Shown piece by piece: positions 1 to 11,640 of a DNA stretch of 64,000 nt. A program made the translations under genes and the position numbers. Origin of the DNA: Arachnopeziza araneosa (Eukaryota > Ascomycota > Leotiomycetes > Helotiales > Arachnopezizaceae). Position 1 is the stretch's first letter. Each line of letters begins with the position of its first letter. The notes under the pieces were generated by a model, which saw only the letters and a list, made by a program, of their open reading frames with translations, did no database searches and was not told the DNA's origin. The stretch is taken from contig QYAI01000017.1 of NCBI GenBank assembly GCA_003988855.1, forward strand, positions 186,001 through 250,000, written 5' to 3'.

Positions 1-27
1 CAAGCCCGAGGCCTGCACTGATTCACC

Positions 28-1888
28 ATGCACGAGATAATTACGCTTCAATTAGGGCAAAAAGCTAACTATCTCGCAACCCATTTCTGGAATACTCAGG
101 TAAGAGGCCTATCTTATAATTGTCAAGATAATTGCTCATATGAAGTTAGGAATCATATTTCACATATTCCAGCGATCAAGAATCCATAGTGGATCATGAC
201 GTCCACTTCAGGCCGGGCCTGGGAGCTGATGGTGCTGAGACATTCACGCCTAGGACTGTTATCTATGATCTCAAAGGTGGCTTCGGCTCACTAAGAAAGA
301 TCAATGCATTGTATGAGATTGACGAGCCAGGCGTTCCTCAAGGGCTTTGGTGAGTTTAACAAAAAAGCCCTGATAGCAAGGCTTATTTGAATAGGAATGG
401 ACCTACTATCGTTCAACGTATGCCACTGATCCAACAGAACCCTTATCAGCAAAGTCTTGAGGAAGGGCTGGAACCGGCAGAGCTTACTACAGATTCTGTC
501 AAGTTTTGGTCGGACTTCAACCGGGTCTACTTCCATCCTAAATCTATTGTCCAACTCAACGAGTATGAATTGAGTTCTACACTAATGCCTTTTGAGACTT
601 GGAACGTTGGAGATGAGCTGTTCAACGACCTCGACAAAGAGCATGATCTCCTGGATCGTGATCTAAGACCGTTCGCTGAAGAAGCCGACCACATGCAAGG
701 AATTCAAATCATGGCTAGTATCGATGATGCTTGGGGTGGTTTTGCTTCCAGATATATGGACCGAATTAGAGATGAGTATGGCAAAACCGCGGTGCACGTT
801 TGGGGACTCGAAGAAAGGGTTGCTTCAATACCTAGAGTACGACAAATATCCTCCTACCAATTAATACCAGGTATTGACATTTTATAGGACAAACGATTTA
901 TTAAGCTATCAAATGTGGCTAAGTCTGTGGCGGAGATGTCTCCCCAAGCATCTCTTTTTGTACCGATTACTTTGCCCTCAACGGCTTTACCACCTCCTAT
1001 CGTATTGGATAGCAAATCAAGCTGGCATATATCTGCTCTGTTCTCCACGGCAGTTGAGACCATGAGCCTTCCATCAAGATTGAGACTCCAAAATAGCACC
1101 CGGGAAACGCTTGATCAGCTCGGCAACGCCTTGAACATTAATGGCAACCAAAATATTGCCAAACTTCGCATGAGTATAGATCAAAATAAGGCAATGAATA
1201 GGCATACACCTAGGGATTTAGACGGCCGAGCACAGAGTCGTGACGTGAGACTTCCATCTCAAGAGCGAGGGGTGGAGAGGATGGAAGTCGATGAAGAATC
1301 AAACGAACCAAACACTTTCGACATTGACTTCTTTCCTACCGAAACAGGAGATCAAATCAGAGTCAGGCGACCTATCAAAGAGCCTCATGTTTTCGGGCAG
1401 TCGGAAAGCTGCAGAAGCGAGGACTATTCAAAGTTGAATAAGGAAAGCGAAGTGGACGAAGGTTTCGAGCGAGCTAGGCGGCGAGCTGCAGGACTTCCAA
1501 TAGTCGAAAGGTTAGTAACACTATTTTTTAAAATCAATATGATCGAATGGCGATATGTGTGGTACGAGATCATCACAAATGTTGTTGATTCTTCATGCGC
1601 CTCCTCGTATTCAGACTTACACTAAACAGAAAATGGACTCCCCTGCAGTTTCCCCTGCTTGACAGCTTTCCCCGCATCTACGCCCATAGTAGTACAACTT
1701 CCTCCATCGGCGTCAGTACATCGCTTTCTACTGATAGTACTGTCGCCCTACGAGTGAAGAATCTACAGACGATCATAAGCCGGACAATCGGTATGGATGA
1801 ACGGGAAGCATTGAGCAACTCTTTGGGAGAAATTGCGGAGGCTTACGAGGAGGGTTGGGATAGCGGTTCAGATTCCGATGATGATTGA
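28..1888 (+). CDS. DML1: DML1/Misato family mitochondrial inheritance protein
   Basis: Five exons read as one protein of about 531 aa: 28-99, 150-349, 395-836, 888-1510 and 1630-1888, with introns of 50, 45, 51 and 119 nt. The N-terminus carries the tubulin-like Misato signature (MHEIITLQLGQKANYLATHF, then WNTQESYF across intron 1). Later landmarks are VWGLEERVASIPR, KLSNVAKSV and FPLLDSFPRIY, and the C-terminus is acidic (SGSDSDDD). Family members are known to act in mitochondrial DNA inheritance and mitochondrial organisation. The ATG at 28 opens directly on the conserved domain, so I take it as the start. Intron 1 ends at the TTAG before 150; other nearby AGs break the frame. The promoter lies outside the window. 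Identification is firm; splice sites are inferred. Confidence 0.9.
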
Positions 1889-3812
1889 ACAAATATCATT
1901 AATCTGACGATATGTGAATTTTTTTATCACCTTGTATTGAAGGGGGAAACAAGAGACGGTGTGAGATGGTGGCACGACTCGAAGATTCAGGGTCCAACAA
2001 GGCCAAAAAAAAAGCAGTCACGCGGTACTGCAAGACCCTCAGAACGTGACGGAGAATTAAACTTGAATCAAGTCGATTCCCACGATTCGATAGCAAGCTT
2101 TGAAGTCAGACAACGCATGGATGCAAGTCCTGCAGGCAGCAATAAGCCTTCTTTCTGAGCTTAGAGCATCTCGGTCGGGAACAACCCTGCTATAGCTTAC
2201 CGCTGACATGAGATTCGGGAAGCTTAGGTTAAGGACGTTGGTTCACGATACAATTTTGACGTCTTTTCTCCAGAATATTCTCGTCAAAGACCAAGGATAA
2301 TTCTCTGTATTCTATACGAAAACAGGAACCAACACTGTTAGAGCCAGCTGGGGTTCTCAAATGAATAATCAAGTGGCGCACGGCAAGGTACCTTTTTTGG
2401 CCAAGACACTATCAATCAAGTCCAGTGGGAGGCTGGCAGTACCGGCCGCATGAAAAGCAAGAATCTATCTGGTCGAATCCTCTTGGACAAAGGGTTTTTA
2501 CGTTGTGGAACATAGCCCTTCCGAGTCAGTACCGTACCTCCATTTCAACAGATCACTTTCCACATCGGTCAACCTCTCGTGCTGTTCCCCAGACTTGGGC
2601 CCAGAAGTCTCACTACCAACACCGTGCCAGCTGTCCCGCGTCCAAATTTCTCCCGTGCTCTACTCTATATTGAGACCAACTAAACGAGGTTTGTAGCAAT
2701 GATAATGTTACCAACCTCGTCATAGGGCGCCACATGCGGAAGACCCCACAAACATCCATAAGCGACCACGTCGAATTGGCGGGGTTGGTGCAAAACAAGG
2801 TGTGGACCTGGCAACCCAACAAAAAATGACAACACCAAGACCAGCATCATGCCATCCGGCTCAGCCTGCAGAACTTGCGATATGCCTCAGGCCGACAGCT
2901 GAAACGCCTCGCCAATATGGCTGCAAAAGAAACCCGACAAGAAAAGTCCTCACGGTGTGTTCCAAGTAGATTTGGTTGGTCCTCCTCTTACGCGACCACC
3001 TACAGACCCGAATAACCTCTGAGCCAAGTCTCGAAATAGAGTCATCGCGTGGCCGCCCGTTTAATTTCTGTTCCCCTGCCGCGGTTACGCCTATTTCGTC
3101 TTTGTTTGGTGGAAAGGGCCGAGTTGGCAAGATTTCCAAAAAAACTTGCTTCTGTGCATGGCATTAGATCATGAAAATTCTCGAAAGTCGATAGGATCGA
3201 CTGCAGTGACGAGAGGCTGGAAGATGATCCTAGCGACCTAACAGAACAGGCCTCGTCCCCTGCAAAATCAGCCTCGAGAGGAGTCCGCAGGGTGCGCAGC
3301 TCCGTGCCGCTGCCAGGTCACAAACGCTACACCAATCAGCGAGTAGGTGGCTGGGCTCGAACGACGTAACATGCAAGGCATCACCAGTTTGACTGGCCTT
3401 TTATTCAGTCAAGAGAATCTGCCTCATGCTTCGCTTTTCTGCTATGGCCGCCGGTCTCCCGGCGCACTCGCCTAACTGATGATAGTCAACCTGTGAGAAT
3501 CCTGACTTGGCTAACCGTTGACCTAGTGTTATGCAAGCAGAGATGCTGATCCTAGTGGACACTTGGTTCGCTCTTTATCTCCTCATGCGTTTATTTAGAG
3601 TCAAGATTTCCCACTACGCTTGGGTTTTTTCTTCCATGCAAACCAGCCTTCCTCTATAACATCTCGTTGTCCCAACCTCTGATTAATAGCAGCAAGTAAC
3701 TCTCTCGCTTAAGTTACTTATCATCTTCGCTTTTCTTGTTTGGCCAGTCTCTTTGCTGAACATCTCTCGCTATCTAATACACTCGACCGATTCCTAAAGC
3801 AAATCAAATATC
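1889..3812. other. intergenic, no gene seen; GPI-protein promoter at right end
   Basis: About 1.9 kb without a protein-like reading frame on either strand; the open frames are short and low in information. The last 200 bp (about 3600-3812) are rich in pyrimidine tracts, a usual look for a fungal promoter or 5' UTR ahead of the gene at 3813. Confidence 0.5.
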
Positions 3813-5156
3813 ATGAAGGGATTCTTCTCACTTCTGGCCTTCGCCTGCGTGGCTCTAGCACATGATGTAAATCAGGTTGCTGGAAGATGGTACCCTGATA
3901 CTACAACCACCACGTTGACGACCTACACAACAACAACATACTGCCCAGTAACATCTACAGTAACAAAGGTATGTTCTTCTGGCTTCTCCTCTTACAACCT
4001 AAAGCTTATCTCCTATCCAGTCAGGAAAGACGACCTTAATCACGGCAATTCAGACCTCAACTATTACAGTGACCAGCTGTATTGGCGGCTGTGGATCACC
4101 TACAGTGACTGTGACAGGTATGTAAACATGAAACTTACTTTTAACTGAGTTTTTCGTTGACATGAAACGAATAGGTCCCCCTGGAGTAGTGAGCACTACT
4201 ACTGAGGTTATCGTGACCTATACTACTACATGTCCCGTGACTACTACTATCACCGAGGCAGGCTCAACATATACTTCTGTCTACACAACCACCTCTGTCG
4301 TTGAAACCGTGGTACCAACTACGATTGATGTTTAGTGAGTTTAATCTTTTCTATTCTCTTTCCATTTCTAACAATGCAATAGCACGACTCTTCCACCAGT
4401 CACAATACCGACAGAAACTATTGTCTACATCACATCTACTGAACTTTGCCCAATCACTGAAACGTCAACAATCTCAGGAAGCCCTGTTGTGGTCACGTGG
4501 ACGTCTACTTCCCTCGTTGTTACTGAAGTACAAACTGTCATTCCAGTGTACACCACAACCTTCGCAAGCATTTATGAAACCACGGAAGTCTACCAAACAA
4601 CAACCTGTTTCGAGACAGATTACACCACTGTGTCCGCAGGTAGCACAATCGTTATTCGTAAGATGCTTGTTCAGTCAATCTAGGTTACATGCTGATTTTA
4701 TTACAGAAGTCACAGAGACATCAGAAATCTACGTCACCTCAGCATACACCATCACGAGTACTGCAGAGCCTCCAACCACCAAAGAAACAGTTTACACTGC
4801 TATCACCCTCGCTACAAGTGTGGCCGTCTACGCAACTGTAAGTCTTAACCTACACAAATCTTTATAAACAATTTTCTAACACTCTACAGGTTACTGTCCC
4901 ATCCGAAAAGACGGCCACCATCCCTGGAGGGACAGTATACACCACAATTGCAGTACCCGAGTCTACTACAGTCACAGCTGCTGCTCCCACAACAACTCTC
5001 CCCCCTGCTACCGTCTCAATAATCTCGACTTCTTCAACTATTTCATTTACTTCAACCACCAGCGCACCATTACAGGTTAGCGCCAACGCGGCAGCCACCA
5101 ACGGACCCATTGCTTGGGGTGTCGCTGGTGCCATGGCTATTCTTGCATTTGCATGA
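3813..5156 (+). CDS. Thr-rich secreted GPI-anchored cell-surface protein
   Basis: Six exons give about 361 aa: 3813-3968, 4021-4117, 4175-4334, 4383-4657, 4707-4837 and 4890-5156. The signal peptide is MKGFFSLLAFACVALA. The body is dominated by Thr with Ser, Val, Pro and Tyr in short repeated TTT/TYTTT motifs, with a few Cys residues (YCP, SCIGGCG, TCP, ELCP, TCF). The C-terminus is a classical GPI-attachment signal: small residues (ANAAATNG), then a hydrophobic end (IAWGVAGAMAILAFA). Such proteins are normally heavily O-mannosylated and sit on the wall or plasma membrane. I see no enzymatic domain. Five introns of 45-57 nt in so short a gene is a high density. The minus-strand frame at 4862-5134 is the mirror of the low-complexity coding. 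Function is unknown beyond cell-surface structure or adhesion. Confidence 0.8.
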
Positions 5157-5872
5157 GCGTGAGCATTTTACTATGCTGGTGGTGCGGGGGAGTTATTTGA
5201 TTACGAATCTAAATGTGAATTTGAAAATGAATACGAGCTACGACGTCAAGACATTCTTTTAGCACTGCATATCTATGGTGGGTCATGGATGAATGGATAC
5301 GAGCTGGTTGGGAAATGAAACTGGAAATGGCAGGGGAATACGAAAAGATGCAGTCAAGATTTATAATGATGTGGAGAACGGGTCAGATGGAACATATTAA
5401 TTAATTCTTGTACATAATAGATACATAAGAGGCTTGACAATGATAAGACTTAGTCATATCTTTTGAAGTATGCTCGTAAGAATTTTGTTTCAATTGAAGA
5501 TCGCCAAAAAAGGGTATGTCTACGAAAATGAAAGCTTATTATAACCCGAGATACGCTACTACTGCTCCTGGATGGTCATACTAAATTCCCTTTCAAAGTC
5601 AAATCTTGAACCGACGGGGAGTGAGCAGATACCAATTCCCGTCGCATGATCCGGCAGACGTGGAATATAAGACAAAGAACGAGCAGAGTATCCTCACAGC
5701 TCATGTCCAGTGATAAAGGAGTTTCAGAAGAGGTCATTGAATTACCAAGTTCGGAATAAAAATCATGCCTGTAGGTGGTATCTACTCGCCTATATCTCCG
5801 ATATAAACCCACAACCATCAAAGTCCCTACGCCCATTCAAATCCCAACTCCAGACTAGATGAATCATAGTTT
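5157..5872. other. intergenic between converging genes, nothing seen
   Basis: About 0.7 kb of 3' flanking DNA between the GPI protein (+) and the acyltransferase (-). It is AT-rich and has no coding signal that I trust. Confidence 0.5.
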
Positions 5873-7212
5873 TCAGTATTGCCGCCCGTAGCGAGCTAGA
5901 TTCCATGCTCTGGCTAGTAAGTTTGCTACCAACCCAAAGGAAGCTAATACGATGAAGATTCTCCCCAACTCCCACCAATGCGCTAATTTCACTTCCGTTT
6001 CAATATATTCCAGATATTGAGTCTTTGTCTCTCCATTTGTGCTTGCTGCAGTTTTCATAGCTGGGAAACGACCAGTGGTCATGTACTGTTCCATCAGAGC
6101 GTCTTTCTCATACCACCGCTCACGGAGCCATAACTCGAATTTTTCTGCATTATCTAAAGGCATATCCGCTACTGCGAAGCGCCGCCAGTACATGTTGACT
6201 GATGGTGGTGGCCGGCCTTGTAGATACATAGAACGAAGGGTGTAGAAATCTTGCCCGAATTCGCCGCGGCTATTAACGTTAGGAAGAATTTGCGACTGAA
6301 ATACTTTACTTACTGGATTCCCTCGTAGGCCAGAGTACAGTCATAAACATAGTCTATGGTGCCTTTCAGCTCATTCAGACAGAAGAACGATCCCGTACTT
6401 CTTGGTAATAGAACATGTTCCATGTCTTTAAGTCCCTGCTTCTCCGCCCATGAAGCGCTCTTAGCTCTGCCGTTAGTACTGGCATTTGTCCCTTCTGGAA
6501 ATAAAAGAAGCCACATAGGATCAAGTCCGGAGGTTCCGGCCAGAGGTCCCTTGTGTATTTCCTTCAACTTCCTTAATCTGTGTGCTATTCGTGGCTGATC
6601 TGTTGCAAACTTCCGAGACATAAATATGAAACCGTAAAATCTCATGCCCCATCCAGCAATTGGGAGATGCTTCAAAGATTCTTTGAGAATGATATAGATG
6701 TGACCATGCATCTGAGGCTGGTTGGTGTATGCAATCCACCATAAGTATAGCCAGTCAGAGTATAGTTGATGGTTTGCGATCAAGACTGTGCGTTCTGGGA
6801 AGTGGCATTCGACTCTCCCGTCTCTCGTTTTACGAAGTTGTCCCGCAACAGACTCATCTCCACTTATCCTCACAACAGTCGGAGCCCACCATTGGGTTGT
6901 TGTCGTAACCAGAATTCCAAAGGATTGTTTAGTCAATGCCATGTATGTGTAGTAAAGATCTCGGTTTATCCAATATAGAGGGGCGCCGAGGAATTGTGTT
7001 ACAACAATCCTGAACCCGTCAGCTATTTCCTAGAAGTTCTAAACCTTGACCTACGATACGCAGCAAGAAAGCCAATATGTTATGAAGAATAACAGCCGTA
7101 AGATCTGCACAGAGCCATTATGTTTGATATCTCCCCCAGGGTGGCCAGTAGCTTCGACGGATTCTTCGGTCTTCAAGGGAATTTGCCTCTGTCGTACTTC
7201 GTTCGTCATCTT
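5873..7212 (-). CDS. Lysophospholipid/1-acyl-glycerol-3-phosphate acyltransferase (PlsC family)
   Basis: Three exons on the minus strand (7212-7055, 7009-6314, 6269-5873; introns 45 and 44 nt) give about 416 aa. An N-terminal membrane segment (ILRLLFFITYWLSCCVS) is followed by the acyltransferase core. Block I is NHQLYSDWLYLWW, the NHxxxxD catalytic motif, and block III is FPEGTN. After the second intron comes HRGEFGQDFYTLRSMYLQGR, then VNMYWRRF, typical of the LCLAT/AGPAT4-5/Cst26 branch. A second hydrophobic stretch (IFIVLASFGLVANLLA) lies near the C-terminus. The likely role is acyl transfer to lysophospholipids in the ER membrane. The frame stays open further upstream, and an ATG at 7287 would add 25 residues; I prefer 7212 because the extra residues look non-conserved. 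It is divergent from the NAD kinase, about 450 bp away. Confidence 0.85.
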
Positions 7213-7663
7213 TGGAAGCTTCGGAGAAGACTCAGCAAATCTTGTGGATTGAAAGGAGTGTGTGTCAAATGAGAACGCCGCGGTCATCCAAGGCTCCTGT
7301 CGTGTGTCTGCTCTGATGTGGTATCTTTGTTCAAGATCTCGTGATATGGGACCGCCAGGCAAGGCTACAGTGAATGCATGGCGCTATTAAGCAACGCTGT
7401 CAGCATTTGATACTCATTTAAGTAGAGAGAATTGCTACAGTCGCTTTACCTGGGACAGCGGTGAGGTAGCTACGTCGAGAGTGAAGCCTGGTGAACCCTA
7501 GATGAGCGATAAGAGCTTATCGCGGCTTGGCGCCGGAGCTTTTGTTTGCGCAGAGCTTGATTTAACTACATCATAACTCCAAGTAAGAATGGATAACTCT
7601 ATGTACCATAGTTTGCAATTTTTGGGTGGCTAGTTTCGTTGCCCATTTCAGCTTCTATTGATC
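7213..7663. promoter_or_regulatory. shared divergent promoter region
   Basis: About 450 bp separate the start of the minus-strand acyltransferase (7212) from the start of the plus-strand NAD kinase (7664), so both promoters must lie here or overlap. I see no convincing TATA box or named factor site. The inference of a bidirectional promoter rests on gene orientation only. Confidence 0.45.
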
Positions 7664-9026
7664 ATGTATACTTTGCACTGTACAACATCCACCATAGATG
7701 CGATGATTTCCAGTAGGCTCCCAAAGGGGAGAATATCGAGAAATTTCCGTTCTTTCAGTAGAACAGCTTCACGGAGAGAGATTTTAAGCGCTGATGATTT
7801 GGCCGACAGAATAATACCAAGATATCAAGGTAGGATCCTCTACTCCACAATGGATTTTGCTGATATAGTTAGCTACCCCAACAAGTGATCTACTGTCTTT
7901 ACAATGGCCGTCGCCTCCTCGCAATATTCTTATAATTAAGAAAGATAGAGCTCCGCAAGTTACGGATTGTCTCGTAGAATATGCGAAACATATACACTCG
8001 AATTACGTTAATGTTTCTCTGATATTTGAACCGAAGGTTGCTGCACAAATCCATAAACACTTCAACTTTCCCATATACACAACCAGTACATCCGGTGCAT
8101 TACCGACCAAAGTCGACATGACTACAACTCTTGGCGGAGACGGAACTATTTTGCGGGCATCATCTCTTTTCAGTACGACTCTTCATGTGCCACCAGTACT
8201 TTCTTTCAGCATGGGAACATTAGGATTCTTGGGCGAATGGAAATTTACAGAATACAAACGAGCATTTCGAGAAGTATACATGTCAGGGGCAGAGGCTGGG
8301 TCACCACTGCTTCAAGATCAGAAACATCCTCATGTTCAACCCAGCACAGATGAGACGGGAGATATTGTCACAGGCTGGTCAAGTGTAAGAGGAAAATCTA
8401 TGGGTCCTACCAGAAGCTCCAAAGTCCTATTGCGGAACCGGCTCAAGGTTGGAGTGTTCGATGCCAACGGTGAACGTGTAATTGGCGACAACACTGCAGA
8501 AAGTGCAGAAGGGGATGTTTGCGCTATGAATGAGGTCGTGATCCATCGAGGGAAAGAGGCGCATCTCGCTATTATTGAGGTCTTCGTGGGTGGGCGATTC
8601 CTGACAGAGGCTGTAGGAGATGGCATGATTGTTTCGACGCCGACTGGAAGCACTGCCTATAGCTTAAGCGCTGGGGGAAACATTGTTCATCCCTTGGTAA
8701 GCAGTATTCTCATGACACCTATATGTCCGAGAAGTCTATCATTTCGACCTTTGGTCCTACCCGCGAATACTCCAATCACGCTACGGTTGAGTGAGAAGAA
8801 TAGAGGCAGAGAGTTGGAAGTTAGTATTGATGGAAGAAGGAGAATTCATGGGGTTGGAGTTGGTATGGAAGTGCGAGTCAGTGGCAATGATATAGTACGC
8901 GGAAAGGATTGGACTGGTGGTGTACCGTGCGTAATGAGAGGTGCAAGCGGAATTGAAGAGGATGATGGTTGGGTGGGGGGTTTAAACGGATTATTGAAAT
9001 TCAATTATCCGTTTGGAGATACATAA
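7664..9026 (+). CDS. POS5: NAD(H) kinase, mitochondrial POS5-like
   Basis: Two exons (7664-7829 and 7873-9026, intron 43 nt) give about 439 aa. The N-terminus is Arg/Ser-rich without acidic residues (SRLPKGRISRNFRSFSRTAS), as expected for a mitochondrial presequence; a second ATG at 7703 could serve equally. The kinase core has TTTLGGDGTILRASSLF (the GGDG nucleotide motif), FSMGTLGFLGEW, the AMNEVVIHRG motif, AVGDGMIVSTPTGSTAYSLS and a C-terminal EVSIDGR. It phosphorylates NADH or NAD+ to make NADPH/NADP+. The choice of POS5 rather than a cytosolic paralogue rests on the presequence and on the LSLQWPSPPRN start of the domain. The assignment to the NAD kinase family is certain; the localisation is inferred. 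Confidence 0.85.
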
Positions 9027-9849
9027 CACCTCATAGGGAAACCAAGCCGAGCACAATCTTGAGATTTATCCGCAGTATAAACAAACATCGCGCAACCAAC
9101 GCTTCACCAACTCTTCACCAACTCTTCGACGTCATTAGCAGCCATCGCTAGTTATCAAGCAAAACACCAATCTTTGCCTATTATTGTTCCAACATATCTG
9201 CTCGTAAAGATCTTGATATCGACTACCGGTAGAAGATAGGAAACTCCTAACACTGATGACCGCCGACCTCATAGCGATTCGGACTAACAATGATTATAAA
9301 TAGCTACCGGATTTCTCTTTCTCCAAGATACTTTATATCTTGGATTAAACCGAAATGAAGGGATCGGGCAGTTGCATTATATTAAGCAAGCGGCCTGGGA
9401 ACTCTTTTGGTTAATTCAAGAATCGGAGTAGAGGATATATCAGCATTAGAGAGCTGGAGACAGCAACTATTGATGATTTACTTTGATTCTACCATGTATT
9501 CAATGCTTTGTGTCTAGCTAGATAGGAACTCGGCCAAGGTTTCTTTGTTATCATTCATCAACTCGAATGCGGAATCAGGTTCGCAGACAGCACTTCCTTT
9601 GAAGTTGGCCGGTCACTGTACATTTCTCCTCTCAAAAATAGGACAATTCTTCACCTGCCTTTGACGTTAAATGCCGGATGCAGCGTATTTACAACAGAAC
9701 ATCATCCCCCCTCTGCTCTCGGTTATTTTCTTTGTTTACCGCTGGTCCAATACAGCTCTCAGGGTATTTATTCTCCGCCTAAGCTCGACTGAACAACGCC
9801 TCAAGTCATACTACATTGTCAAGCAAACTATTCGTAAACCAGAGTCGAG
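9027..9849. other. intergenic, nothing coding seen
   Basis: About 0.8 kb. It contains a short direct repeat of the 12-mer CTCTTCACCAA near 9105-9130 but no gene-like frame. The right end is presumably the promoter of the gene at 9850. Confidence 0.45.
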
Positions 9850-10798
9850 ATGTCCGAACGTACTATCTCTCAATCCGAGCTCTTGACTCATGACACAGCA
9901 GCCGATTGCTGGGCTGCTGTCAATGGTACCGTATATGACTTTTCCAAGTTTAGACATCCTGGAGGCGATGATAGTAAGTCTATGCCTTTCCATAGCTGCA
10001 ATTCCTAACACTGTTTCAGAAATTAAAGGGAGTGGCGGCTTAGATATCTCTGCTAGATTCAATGCCAGGGACGGCGATGGTCGTCTTGAGAGGATTGCTG
10101 GAACCAGAGGGTTAATCCGCATCGGGATTCAAGGCGGAAAGGAAGTCCCCCTGAAAGCTCCCGCACAAAAGCTTTCTGTAGCCAAACCAGCCAAGAGGCA
10201 GACTAGATCGGCTGCTACTCTAGCTCCTAAGACACCTGTCAAAAACTCTGCTAAGAGCTCGAAAGAGCCTGCCAAGAAGACCAAAGAAGTCATTCAAAAA
10301 ACACCTACGACGAAGCGTAAGCGTGACGAGGAGGAATTGGAACAGGAAGAAGAGGTGTCTGTACCGCCTGTGAAGAAACCTGTTGCAAAGAGGCGCAAGA
10401 CCCCCGAGAGAGCAGCCAAGAAGCCAGCTGCGAAGAAACCTGCTGCGGAGAAACCTGCTGCAAAGAAACCTACTGCGAAGAAACCCGCTGCAAAGAAACC
10501 CGCTGCAAAGAAACCTACTGCGAAGAAACCTACTGCGAAGAAACCCGCTGCAAAAAAGCCCGCTGCGAAGAAACCTACTGCGAAGAAACCCGCTGCAAAA
10601 AAGCCCGCTGCAAAGAAACCCGATGCCAAGAAGCCAGCTGCGAAAAAACCTGCGACAAAGCAACGCCAAACTGTAATGTGGGCAGATGCAGTCTCACCTC
10701 TCCCTCCGAGAGTACGGCGTGAACGTGCTTTAAATACGTTTGGATTCGCACAGCCAGGATTGTGGGAGGAGATGCTGGGGCAGGTGGCGCAAGAATGA
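9850..10798 (+). CDS. Cytochrome-b5-like domain with histone-H1-like Lys/Ala/Pro repeat tail
   Basis: Two exons (9850-9973, 10020-10798; intron 46 nt) give about 300 aa. Residues about 1-45 match the start of a cytochrome b5 heme-binding fold: HDTAADCWAAVNGTVYDFSK, then FRHPGGDD, with HPGG the first heme-ligand motif. The second heme histidine region that should follow is not evident; instead the protein continues with GSGGLDISARFNAR. From about residue 85 it is basic, and from about 180 to 265 it is a run of KKPAA/KKPTA pentapeptides like a histone H1 tail. It ends with an ordinary segment (MWADAVSPLPPRVRRERALN). The whole frame is open and uses a normal intron, so it looks functional. Whether heme is bound is doubtful; a DNA- or RNA-binding role for the tail is only a guess. 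Confidence 0.65.
10411..10650 (+). repeat. 15-bp in-frame tandem repeat encoding KKPAA/KKPTA
   Basis: About 15 copies of a 15-nt unit (consensus AAGAAACCTGCTGCG) encode Lys-Lys-Pro-(Ala/Thr)-Ala. The period is a multiple of three, so copy-number change keeps the frame. The two long opposite-strand frames here are artefacts of this repeat. Confidence 0.85.
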
Positions 10799-11640
10799 AA
10801 ATTGCAAGCGGACTGGCGCTGATCGTGATCTGTTTTCGTATTGTTCAGGACGCTGAACGGATATAGGGTTGAGGATTCCGGGTTGGGTTTTAGTAGCTAG
10901 AGGTTGATAGGTTGGTGTATGGAATGACTGGGAGTTGGCGCTTTGCGTTATTTGAATTGGTTCTTTTTGTATGCTGAAAGGATCTTTTAAGTTATATTAT
11001 CGCGTGGAAACTTGAGTATTTATTGCCCGGTTGCTAGAAAGTAGTTTTAATTACAGGATTTAAAAACGACCTCTTCAATGCCACGTTTCATACGCTCATG
11101 GTAATCTTTACTTTAGGAGACAAAGTGAGGTGCACCTCTCAGCATATCTTGAATATCTTGAATAACTTATGTAAGTACAACCTTTTGGGAAGGGTGTGAA
11201 GGCACGTATCTGCACGACAATCTATCATGCAACTCGACACCAAGGAGAATGGCCTGAAATGCTTAACGATTTAAACAATCTTAGAATACGAAAGCACGAC
11301 TCTTATACTTAGCATGATTGTAAAATCAGTCATCTGATTCGTAAGCCCTACATATAACAAATATCCTCTTTCAGCCCAGATTCCAAATCTCCTTGAAAGC
11401 CGGAGCATGGATATATCCCGGAGCTCGCTCCACGTCCCTACTAACAACTCTATAGCATAATTAACAAGGCTATAATTGAATAAATCAAATTTTCAACTCA
11501 AACCATCGTAATGGATAGATAATCACAAAACACATGTGCTTCGTTCTTTACGCAAGCAAATATTCATGATGAAGTAGGAAAAAATCATGAATAGTCATTC
11601 ATCATCATTATCATCATCATCATCACATGAACTTTGATTC
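10799..11640. other. intergenic between converging genes
   Basis: AT-rich 3' flanking sequence with no coding signal. It contains a small CAT/ATC microsatellite at about 11598-11626. Confidence 0.5.

Noticed and set aside
2460..2480. GGTCGAATCC resembling a tRNA B box
   Set aside because: No cloverleaf could be folded around it.
4862..5134. Minus-strand 90-codon frame
   Set aside because: Mirror image of the Thr/Val-rich last exon of the GPI protein.
10220..10676. Three overlapping frames on both strands in the Lys/Ala/Pro repeat
   Set aside because: Artefacts of the 15-bp repeat lying inside the plus-strand gene.
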